Source: Pycnococcus provasolii (lineage: Eukaryota > Chlorophyta > Pseudoscourfieldiophyceae > Pseudoscourfieldiales). Taken from it: a stretch of DNA of 64,000 nt. Each line of letters begins with the position of its first letter. Position 1 is the first letter of the stretch. The notes under the pieces were generated by a model. It was not told the DNA's origin and ran no database searches. It worked only from the letters and a program-made list of their open reading frames with translations. This document shows, piece after piece, positions 19,448 to 27,125 of this stretch. The DNA lies in NCBI GenBank assembly GCA_049487715.1, contig CP150551.1:930001-994000 (forward strand), written 5' to 3'. Position numbers and translations under genes: made by a program.

Positions 19448-20629
19448 ATGGCAGGTGTCACTGACTATATCAGTCACGTCGACTTCGGCGCCGTGCTGCT
19501 TCGCATCACCACCATACTCGTGCCGACGAGTAGTCACGCAGCTGCTGCTAATAACAATAATAGCACTGGTGGCACTGGTGTGTCCCCAACCATTACGAAT
19601 AACGAAAACCTCTTCTCACGCATGCGATGGCACAACATGCTCGCTCCGCCACCTGCAATGCCCGTGTCAACGGCAATGGTGCCAACAACGCGAAGCATGA
19701 ACACGTCCCCGGAACAGCAGGAGAGCGGCATGCGCACGAACGGAACGTCGCACGGCGGATCCGAGGAAGATGCCCTCTTCCTGCGAAGCGCATTCACGTC
19801 GCTCGCGCCAGCCATGGCGACGGAGGAGGTCGGCAACGGAGTACCACCACCTCCTACCAACCTGGGGCAAACCTTGCTTGGAAATACGCGACGTGAGGCG
19901 GTGCAGCATAACAACAACAACATCAACGTCGTCGCCGACGAGTCAGACGCAGAAGATTTCGTCCCGCCGACGAAGAAGCGCAAGATGCCGGAGAAAAAGC
20001 AGCCGAAGCCACCGCAGCAGCAGCAGCAGCAGCAGGCACCGTCGCTCTCGTCCGTGGCGCTCTCTACGGTAAGTACGCACTGGGTATCATCGCAAGACTT
20101 CAGCCTGGACCTATCCAATAGTAGGACTACCAACGTGGCAGCTGAGCGCTTTCTCACCTTTCTCATGGAGCGCCTCTCCATCCCGAAAGAGCTTGCTCAG
20201 CAGAATCTCACCCTCTACTTGCCGAATCGATCGGGACAAATGGAGAATGCGGCAGCATACTCGCCGCCGCGATTCTTTCCCACGTGCTCGATGGGTGAGG
20301 CGAGCGTCGCAACTGTGCTGCGCGCATTTCGTGACGCTGTCACACGCGAAGACGGTTCTGGCGATGGACTCGTACTTTCGCTTGGTGTGTGCATTCGTAT
20401 GCCAATCGGCAGCCTGGATGCGTCTGCACCGCCGCCGACGAAGGCCAAGATCGCAAACGGTCCTGCCGCAGCTGCATCTCGCGGAAAGAAAGATACGACT
20501 CGCCGTAAGGCGACAGCTGCGGTCAACGCGAAAGCGAACAAAGGGAATGCACCCGCCGGCGTGCCCGCCGCGTCTGCACCGCCGCCATCTGCGCCGCCGG
20601 CGGCAGCCCCCACCGTCGCCGGCGCATAG
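19448..20629 (+). CDS. Unknown low-complexity protein
   Basis: A 393-residue protein that I do not recognise. Residues 1-25 (MAGVTDYISHVDFGAVLLRI) look ordered; about 30-200 are Asn/Gln/Ser/Pro-rich, with an acidic-basic patch DESDAEDFVPPTKKRKMPEKKQP that contains a possible nuclear localisation signal followed by a glutamine run. Residues about 215-325 look folded (RFLTFLMERLSIPKELAQQNLTLYLPNR, then VATVLRAFRDAV). The last 65 are Ala/Pro/Lys-rich and histone-tail-like. Composition suggests a nuclear protein. The ATG at 19448 has a good context and is the first in frame. It shares a divergent CCCCGAA promoter with the RING gene and is tail-to-tail with the kelch gene. Confidence 0.75.
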   Translation: MAGVTDYISHVDFGAVLLRITTILVPTSSHAAAANNNNSTGGTGVSPTITNNENLFSRMRWHNMLAPPPAMPVSTAMVPTTRSMNTSPEQQESGMRTNGTSHGGSEEDALFLRSAFTSLAPAMATEEVGNGVPPPPTNLGQTLLGNTRREAVQHNNNNINVVADESDAEDFVPPTKKRKMPEKKQPKPPQQQQQQQAPSLSSVALSTVSTHWVSSQDFSLDLSNSRTTNVAAERFLTFLMERLSIPKELAQQNLTLYLPNRSGQMENAAAYSPPRFFPTCSMGEASVATVLRAFRDAVTREDGSGDGLVLSLGVCIRMPIGSLDASAPPPTKAKIANGPAAAASRGKKDTTRRKATAAVNAKANKGNAPAGVPAASAPPPSAPPAAAPTVAGA

Positions 20630-20793
20630 GTACTATATACCACAGTGCCATGCCATGGGCGCGCGGATATTATATAAATTGCTTGCGCGCGAAGCCAGCT
20701 TCCCCTTTTGAGGCGACGAGACACAGCAAATACTAATCATAAAGATATTGAATCGCAACATTTGAATACAGTAAACATTATTTTAATTTATGT

Positions 20794-22995
20794 CTAATCC
20801 ACCTCATCAGCCTCCTCGTCATATACAGCGTCATCATCCACGCGCTCGATTGGCTGCGATGCATCAAAGCCAATCACGCCATCCATGTCGTCGTCAGAAT
20901 CGTCGTCGTCGTCAGAATCGTCGTCGTCGTCAGAATCGTCGTCGTCGTCGTCGTCGCTCTCCTCAGATCCATCCATGTCATCTTCAGAATCGCCGCCGCC
21001 GCCGCCGACGCCGTCGTAGTCATCGTCGCTATCCTCAAAAGGCCAGTCATCATCGCTCTCCCCAAATTCATCCTCGCCGTCTACTTGCATACCTGCCTCC
21101 GCTTCCGTGATTGCAGAGCCATCAAGTTGAAGAATGCACGTTTGATCCGTTTCTGCTCTCTTGAGTCGATATCCGCCAAAGAGCATAAACCTGCTCGGTA
21201 GACTCGATTCTTCGGCTCCAAGGAGTGGTGACAAGCATGCTGCAAGTCTCGAGTACGGCTCGCCAACAGTGTTCAATGGCATTCCGAGTACCACCGTCCG
21301 CACATCCTCGGATGCAGACGAACGCAAGTTCGGTGCCAAGTCCAGCGTCCAGAGAGTGTTATCATCGTAGGGCGAGATACCGCCGAACTGTCGTTGCCCT
21401 CCTTGCCATGGAAGGCTTCCAGGGGACGATGCAGTCTTCTGAGCTGAAAATCCACCAAACAGAAGCACTTTGCTGCTCCACGGTAGCCTTGCACTCGCTT
21501 GCAATCTTGGTAATGGGTACCTGATCTTGGAAATGAGATCCTCCGAGATAATGTCCTCGTCCCAATTGTACTCGTCCTCAAACATAGAGGTGGCGGTATT
21601 TCTCAGCCACGTCCCGAGGCTTTCTTCGTCGTAGCGCATGCGGCAGCGTGTCCACACAAGCGTAGCCAGAGAAAGTGAAATCACATGAGACCCTACGTCG
21701 ACGCCGCTTCTGATCGCGTCGTCGCCAAATTGCGCTCCTCCGATCACAAATAACTCGCCGTCGTAGACGTCGATCGTGTGGCCAAAGCGAAGCTCGTCAA
21801 GGTTTGGTAGAAACTGCTCGGATCCGTACAAGGGATGCTCGACGTGTTCCATCTCGCGCATCGCCAGTTCATAATTGACAGGATCCATATGGACGTCAAC
21901 GTTGATGCCAGTGGGTGCACTAATACGATCATCCCATCGCGATGTGAATGATTCATTCTGCCTATGCACGATGAAAGGGACCGAGGCTGTGTCTATGACA
22001 GTCAAATGACCGACACTTGTACTCGCATCCATGTCACTGCTAATGACGCCGCCATGGAGCAAGACATATTGAGTTGATGACGACGACGACGAAGAAGTCG
22101 ACGATGGCGCGATACCTGTCGTGCTACCGCACGCCGCATGCATTCCTCGTCCAACGCCTAGTATATCGAGCTTGCTCGAGTCGTTTACGAGAACCGTCTC
22201 CGAGAGCGTCCCGTGCTCAAGAGCGATGCGAACGTCTGGGTAATACCACTCCAGGCTGGGAGTCGAGGAGGAGGCTCGTGACGATCCTGTGACGATCCGT
22301 GCTACTCTCCTCGTCGTCGCTTGCCGCAACACAGCCAAGTCTCCGATTGGGTTTTGATAACCGCCTCCAAGAAATCCACCGGTGAGCAGGAACTGCCGCC
22401 CGTCGCCAAACGGAGTGAGCGTATGTCCATACCTTGAAGAAGGTGGTGTTCCACCTACTCGAAGTCTGTGACAACCCACGTTTCGCCCAGACGCGTCGGG
22501 TTTGAGCCAGTACACCTGACAGTCCACACTCCCACCTCGCCAGCCACCAACCACTAGCACGCCACCTTCGGGCCACGGAGCGCTCGCTGTTAACTCGCGC
22601 GGTCCTACCCAATCATGGAAATTGATTGAATCTATTTGTGGCACGGCGTTGTGCCACACTGCCTTGCGAACTCCGTGCACGGCATGCAGCCGCTTGAACA
22701 GGTCGAACGAGGGCACACCCTGCGACGCAACGCGAGCGAGCAGAGCAGGTGAGAAGTTGTTCTTAAGACGGGTCGACCAGTGCAACGAGTCACGCGCGTG
22801 CGCCGCGAACGCGCGGCACGTGAGCGCGAACGCCGTGACTGATTTCAGCGGGAGTTGCGCGAGAATCGGCAGCCATATGTGCGCAACATCGGCGTGTGCA
22901 GCCGCGGCGGTGGATGGCGGCGACGGCGCATCTGCGTCACTCCCTTCCTCCGTCGTCCTGGTGCGGTCGTCACTGCCAACCTCGTCTGACGTCAT
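20794..22995 (-). CDS. F-box/kelch-repeat protein with acidic C-terminus
   Basis: A 733-residue protein. An F-box-like helix set lies at about 37-85 (AHIWLPILAQLPLKSVTAFALTCRAFAAHA, then HWSTRLKNNF). Residues about 130-630 contain repeated kelch-type units (LVVGGWRGGS, FLLTGGFLGGG, LHGGVISS, FVIGGAQFGDD, LLFGGFSAQK, MLFGGYRLK), compatible with a beta-propeller. The C-terminal 90 residues are almost all Asp, Ser and Glu, encoded by repeats of an 18-base unit. F-box/kelch proteins are usually substrate receptors of SCF ubiquitin ligases; the substrate is unknown. The start ATG at 22995 is the first in frame. A TTAGGGTTTTA motif lies about 95 bases upstream. Confidence 0.85.
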   Translation of the reverse strand: MTSDEVGSDDRTRTTEEGSDADAPSPPSTAAAAHADVAHIWLPILAQLPLKSVTAFALTCRAFAAHARDSLHWSTRLKNNFSPALLARVASQGVPSFDLFKRLHAVHGVRKAVWHNAVPQIDSINFHDWVGPRELTASAPWPEGGVLVVGGWRGGSVDCQVYWLKPDASGRNVGCHRLRVGGTPPSSRYGHTLTPFGDGRQFLLTGGFLGGGYQNPIGDLAVLRQATTRRVARIVTGSSRASSSTPSLEWYYPDVRIALEHGTLSETVLVNDSSKLDILGVGRGMHAACGSTTGIAPSSTSSSSSSSTQYVLLHGGVISSDMDASTSVGHLTVIDTASVPFIVHRQNESFTSRWDDRISAPTGINVDVHMDPVNYELAMREMEHVEHPLYGSEQFLPNLDELRFGHTIDVYDGELFVIGGAQFGDDAIRSGVDVGSHVISLSLATLVWTRCRMRYDEESLGTWLRNTATSMFEDEYNWDEDIISEDLISKIRYPLPRLQASARLPWSSKVLLFGGFSAQKTASSPGSLPWQGGQRQFGGISPYDDNTLWTLDLAPNLRSSASEDVRTVVLGMPLNTVGEPYSRLAACLSPLLGAEESSLPSRFMLFGGYRLKRAETDQTCILQLDGSAITEAEAGMQVDGEDEFGESDDDWPFEDSDDDYDGVGGGGGDSEDDMDGSEESDDDDDDDSDDDDDSDDDDDSDDDMDGVIGFDASQPIERVDDDAVYDEEADEVD
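20884..20960. repeat. Asp-codon minisatellite in the kelch gene
   Basis: An 18-base unit of the form (GTCGTC)AGAATCGTCGTC repeats about three times and passes into a pure GTC run, coding for the SDDDDD-type acidic tail. Confidence 0.8.
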
Positions 22996-23089
22996 GTCGA
23001 AGGATTGGAAGAGGGGAGGGGGGGGGGAGCAACACCCGTAGGAAGTACCCCCGTGGTACCCCCGGGGAGGTCACTTGGGTGTGAGGCCG

Positions 23090-23100
23090 TTAGGGTTTTA
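23090..23100 (+). promoter_or_regulatory. Telo-box-like motif upstream of the kelch gene
   Basis: TTAGGGTTTTA lies between the MRG gene stop and the kelch start, one of the telomere-like motifs that mark start regions here. Confidence 0.4.
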
Positions 23101-23242
23101 AAAATTTCATGCTCTAGACTAAGGTTAGCTAGGGCTCCACATATGTAGTTGGTAATATGCAACAACCTGTTGAGATGTTGCGGTGTGAGGGCGATAATAA
23201 TTATGAATAAATAACATTATTTTAAGGTGGTCGTCGTCGTCG

Positions 23243-24145
23243 TCAATTCTTCGCCGGTGCCGCGTCCGCAGCGGCGAGTTGAGCGGCGAATCCAGCCGCC
23301 GCCGCATCGGGACCCTCCTTGACTGCCGCGTTCCAAGCCACGACGATTTCGTCGTGGAAGTAATTGTCGATGTGGCTCGCAAGGTAGTCGGCGAGGTGTT
23401 TCACAATCGAGACGATGTTCTTTATGCGATCCGCGCTCGCACCAGCCTTCTGCAGGAGCGCGGGCAGTTTGACGATAAGGCGTAGCACGTGCATTGGGCC
23501 GACTGTGCTGGACACGCCCTGCGCGGCGATATTGGAGAGCCTTGCGCCACCCTGTATGAGTCCCGCGCCGTGGTCCTGCTTGAGCTCGCACGGGTAGAGC
23601 AGGTGCGTCGCACACGTCTCGGCGAGAAGCTCCTCAAAGTTCTTAGCGAGCTCCTTGTCTGCCGCCGCGCTTCCCCTGGTGGCGACGAAGTCGGAGAGGA
23701 TGACGCGCGCGCATGGGCTAGCCGTGGGCAGGAGGAGCGGCTTGCCAATAGAGCGCAGCAGGCAGTCCTTGGCAAGAATTTGCCTGAGCGAGCTTGGCAG
23801 TGGGACCGTCGCCCCTGGCGTTGCGGAATTTGCGCTCGCCTTCCTGATCTTGTTTTCCTCGAGCTGCAGCTCCATCTCCGCCGCTTCGTCGAGTAGTCTG
23901 TTCATCTCGTCGATGTTCTCAGGGCTGTTTGGGAGCACGTCCGCGTTCCAGTCGTTCCACTCCGGTCCCCACCCGCTGTATTTGAGTTCGTATATGGGTC
24001 CTTTATCATTGAATGCGACTTTCTCGACGGTCGCTCTGTAGAGGAATTGTCCCGAGCGCGCGATGACGCTGTCCCCTGCCGCGAACGGCGCTTCGTGCAG
24101 TCCGGAGAGCCGTCGCTCGAGCTCGACGTCGTCGTCAGTCGCCAT
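23243..24145 (-). CDS. MRG15: MRG15/EAF3-type chromatin protein (chromo-barrel plus MRG domain)
   Basis: A 300-residue protein with the two-domain plan of MORF4L1/EAF3. The chromo-barrel is at about 20-70 (FAAGDSVIARSGQFLYRATVEKV, YELKYSGWGPEWNDWNADVLP, with the aromatic residues that read methylated H3K36). After a charged helix (EAAEMELQLEENK) the MRG domain spans about 110-290 (LPSSLRQILAKDCLL; LAETCATHLLYPCEL; GPMHVLRLIVKLPALL; HLADYLASHIDNYF). Such proteins recruit NuA4 acetyltransferase and Sin3/Rpd3S deacetylase to transcribed genes. I chose the ATG at 24145, which places the chromo-barrel near the N-terminus; the open frame upstream has no ATG. Its upstream region holds a CCCCGAA palindrome and, beyond it, the MULE insertion. 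Confidence 0.93.
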   Translation of the reverse strand: MATDDDVELERRLSGLHEAPFAAGDSVIARSGQFLYRATVEKVAFNDKGPIYELKYSGWGPEWNDWNADVLPNSPENIDEMNRLLDEAAEMELQLEENKIRKASANSATPGATVPLPSSLRQILAKDCLLRSIGKPLLLPTASPCARVILSDFVATRGSAAADKELAKNFEELLAETCATHLLYPCELKQDHGAGLIQGGARLSNIAAQGVSSTVGPMHVLRLIVKLPALLQKAGASADRIKNIVSIVKHLADYLASHIDNYFHDEIVVAWNAAVKEGPDAAAAGFAAQLAAADAAPAKN

Positions 24146-24241
24146 GCTGCGAGCGGTCACCCCAAAATCAAGTTTACCACAGCCGCGAGTGAGAGGATGG
24201 GGCGAAGTGAAAGGCAGCGCGCGAAAAGCCTTCAAGCCACC

Positions 24242-24280
24242 AAACCCCGAACTAACCGGACGGATTCTAGTTCGGGGTTT
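24242..24280. promoter_or_regulatory. CCCCGAA palindrome between MRG15 and the J-domain gene
   Basis: AAACCCCGAACTA (24242-24254) and its exact reverse complement TAGTTCGGGGTTT (24268-24280) are separated by 13 bases. It lies about 100 bases upstream of the MRG15 start and 40 bases outside the transposon. Confidence 0.65.
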
Positions 24281-24311
24281 TGGGTTGTGTTGATTTTGCT
24301 CCCCGGCTCGT

Positions 24312-24320
24312 CTCGAACCT
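24312..24320 (+). repeat. Target-site duplication, left copy
   Basis: CTCGAACCT directly abuts the left inverted repeat; the identical 9 bases follow the right one at 27072-27080. Nine bases is the usual MULE length. Confidence 0.93.
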
Positions 24321-24389
24321 ACTAGAGGTGCCGCTGGGGTTTAGAGTTTTGCATTCGCTGGGTTTAGAGATTTCTCCCCGGGCATCCCC
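24321..24389 (+). repeat. MULE terminal inverted repeat, left
   Basis: 69 bases, the exact reverse complement of 27003-27071. Confidence 0.95.
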
Positions 24390-24471
24390 GGCGTGAATGT
24401 CATCAAAAGTTATGGCGTCAGTTACAGCAAACCCTGCTCACCCTCTTCACCCTGCCCATTGAAATTGTACC

Positions 24472-26896
24472 TCACTCCTCAGCTAGAGCTGGTCCTGCCT
24501 TTGGCGCACGTCCACCACGTTTCCTATTGTTAAGTGTGGGTCTAAACTCAGGTGGGAAAGAGATAGTAGAGGTGCGTATCCCGTGCGCCAGCACGTGTTT
24601 GCACTTTCTCGTGCACTGAAACCCGTACGGGTGTGCAATGCCCAGCTTCCCATGACAAGTGCAGCTAAACTTTATTACGCCCAACTGCTTCTCTTGCGGG
24701 AGCGGTTCCACCAAGTAAAACGAGTTCAACAACTTCATCGCGGCGGTGAACTTGAGCTGTTTGAGGGCAGAGTCGTCATCACCAAGGAAGGCATCCTCCC
24801 ACGTGCTCGCTAGCGCCGTGGCACGGCGCTGAACTGCTGCAAGAAATGCCGAGTTAGTCGGCACGCCGTCTACGATGTTCGGGGGGCATGCTTCACACTT
24901 GTGTCTTGCATCGTTTCTGAAATTAGTTCTTCATTTGCGCTGCCCGACGTGTAGAGGAACGCACCTGCTCTGCGCACTGAGGGAACGCACATCAAACTGT
25001 CTGCCGTCTTCTTGAGATAAAACTGTGCTTGCGTCCACTCTGGCGCGCCAATTCTTGGCATGTTTGGCCAGGTCTTCGTCGCCTCATCAAGCGACCTTCC
25101 ACGAATATAACTGATAAACTTGTTCAAGAATATGTCGAAATGGAATAGCTTGTGCTGCAATATTTGCTTCAGATCTCTATTCGCGCGCTCTAACCCTTGG
25201 TTATGATGTGGCAGACCAGGTTGATTATACGCTCGAGACCAGTGGATGCGGACACGCCAAAAATTGCTAAGCCATGACGCCCAGTCTGTCTCACCATTAT
25301 TTCTCCATTTCGTGAGCAGCAAGGCAAAGAGGGTCGTGATGACGTACGTAGCGAGGCCTGCAGGTACTTCATGGAGTTTGCGGACGTCTTCCTTCATAAG
25401 GGGTTCCCACTCCTTCACCTTGATCTTGCCACGATTCTTGTGGAGTGCGCCATTCTTTGGAGCAACCAGATGGGTGTAGCAGGTGAGCTCGGTGCGCCCG
25501 TCCGGCTGTTCTGTGTCGGGCAGAGATTGGAGAGCTTCTTCATTTCCATTTCGGATCATGTCCGCGTTGTCATTCATATTGACGAGATGGAAGCCTTTCA
25601 ATGTGAAGCTGTGAACTTCCTTCATGCCGCGGAACAACGTCTTGCAAGCAAACTGGAAATGCTCGTGATTCTCCTTCGCTTCGCTAATTATGCAGAACCC
25701 AACGTCGTGATAGTGCTGGTCCCAATCAACCGTGCCTATTGGTATCACAGGATACTTGTTAATGTTGATCTTGTAAGTAGCATCCATTGCTAGAAACACA
25801 TTGCCAAGACCACGTGTAGCCATCTCCTTCAGATTTCTTAGTAGCCGAACTGTCGTGGCAAAGATTTTGAATCGTCCACAGCTTTCCCCTTCTCCGAAAT
25901 CTGTACCAAGAATGAAGACCTCATCCTCGTCCTCCGGCACTGCCATGTGCGTATCGCACCAATGCTTCACCTCGGCGAGCGTGCCACCACAGTTTCTTTT
26001 GTCGATCTTCTTCGCAAAGTTTGCAATAGCTTCTCGCGTAGGAGTCCACCCGCTGCTATCCCCTTAGACGGCGACCGAGTGGCAGTCTCACGCATCGCGT
26101 TCAAGATGACTGCCGGCTCTGTGTGTGTGCGTACTTGCTCTCTCACCATACTCTTTTGGGCCTCGGAGAGACCATACTTACTTGTACGCTGCTCATGAGC
26201 TTCGGGAGAATGTACCCCGGCTGAAATTGTCACCTGGTCTGTCACAACATTGTGAACACATTTTCCCTTGAACTTGCATCCCTGCCTCCAATGTAAGCAC
26301 ATGAACGTCTTCTGCTTATCATACTTGTCGACGGCAGACACCGGCGCAGCATGATTCACAGTCTCCCACCACCCTTGCGGCGTCACTTTGTGTCCACTCG
26401 ACTCCTCTAGCTTCGCTCTGGGCGCGTCCCAGTTACCTTTCCATGGCAACGTGGTGATCTCGTGGTATTCGTCCCGTCGATTCCTCTTTCGTGGCAACGC
26501 TTTGGACGCTTCGTGTGCGAGCTTGCCGAGCTCACTTTCCTCCGCTCCGAAAGAAACTGTTTGCGATCGTGCGCGTGTTACGCTCTGCTGGTTCAGCAGC
26601 TCTTTCGTGCGGGACGTACGGCTCGACTGCGCACCACCACTCTTCCCAACTCTTGTCCGAGTCTTCAGCGGCGACACGGCACGCTTTCGCGTAGCCTTAG
26701 GCGCCATCTCCGCGCTGGTTGTTGGCTGACGCGCTGCAGATGTCTTTTGAGACGTTCGTGCGCGTGTTACGCTCTGCTGGTTCGGCAGCTCTTTCGTGCG
26801 GGACGTACGGCTCGACTGCGCACCACCACTCTTCCCAACTCTTGTCCGAGTCTTCAGCGGCGACACGGCACGCTTTCGCGTAGCCTTAGGCGCCAT
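24472..26896 (-). pseudogene. MULE transposase, interrupted in two places
   Basis: Three consecutive open frames read as one transposase. First part (26896 to about 26060): a basic N-terminus with a 63-residue tandem duplication, then a FLYWCH/WRKY-like zinc-binding region (TFMCLHWRQGCKFKGKCVHN). Second part (about 26050-24870): the MULE catalytic core (VFLAMDATYKININKYPVIPIGTVD, with the first catalytic Asp in MDATYK; the HFQFACKTLFRGMKEV region; later NQGLERANRDLK). Third part (about 24950-24472): a SWIM zinc finger (CTCHGK, then CTRKCKHVLAH). Frame changes fall between about 26063 and 25970 and near 24870-24960; both need one base added, and the second is beside a run of six C. In the frame after the first break the text PTREAIANFAKKIDKRNCGG continues the protein upstream. 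Introns or frameshifting are alternatives to decay. Confidence 0.88.
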
Positions 26897-26940
26897 CTCC
26901 GCGCTGGTTGTTGGCTGACGCGCTGCAGTGTTCTTCGTCA
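26572..26940 (-). repeat. 189-bp tandem duplication inside the transposase
   Basis: Bases from 26572 repeat at 26761 with very few differences (for example A/G in the GGTTC(A/G)GCAGC site). The unit is 63 codons, so the frame is kept; it encodes the Arg/Lys/Thr-rich N-terminal segment. Confidence 0.88.
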
Positions 26941-27002
26941 CGACAGAGCCACCAACGCTGACACGCACGAATGAAAATATGTTGCGCGGGAATTTATTTG
27001 AA

Positions 27003-27071
27003 GGGGATGCCCGGGGAGAAATCTCTAAACCCAGCGAATGCAAAACTCTAAACCCCAGCGGCACCTCTAGT
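27003..27071 (-). repeat. MULE terminal inverted repeat, right
   Basis: 69 bases, the exact reverse complement of 24321-24389. The target duplication CTCGAACCT follows at 27072-27080. Confidence 0.95.
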
Positions 27072-27125
27072 CTCGAACCTTCTTCCTGCGCCTCTCGACC
27101 TGCGCGTCACAAAACCTCGCCTGTC

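Larger units (their letters stand above)
24321..27071 (-). mobile_element. Complete Mutator-like element (MULE), 2,751 bp
   Basis: The ends are perfect 69-bp inverted repeats (24321-24389 and 27003-27071) starting ACTAGAGGTGCCGCTGGGG, flanked by a 9-bp target duplication CTCGAACCT. The inside codes on the minus strand for a MULE transposase split over three frames. Base composition is visibly less GC-rich than the neighbours. The element sits between the divergent MRG15 and J-domain/WD40 genes, ending 55 bases before the latter's ATG; removal of the element and one duplication restores a continuous short promoter. Identical ends and duplication suggest a recent insertion, although the coding frame is broken. 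Confidence 0.95.

Noticed and set aside
26928-27125. Start of the J-domain protein inside the transposon
   Set aside because: The native ATG at 27126 gives a normal J-domain N-terminus; the upstream frame is the MULE end. Kept only as a possible alternative form in the findings.
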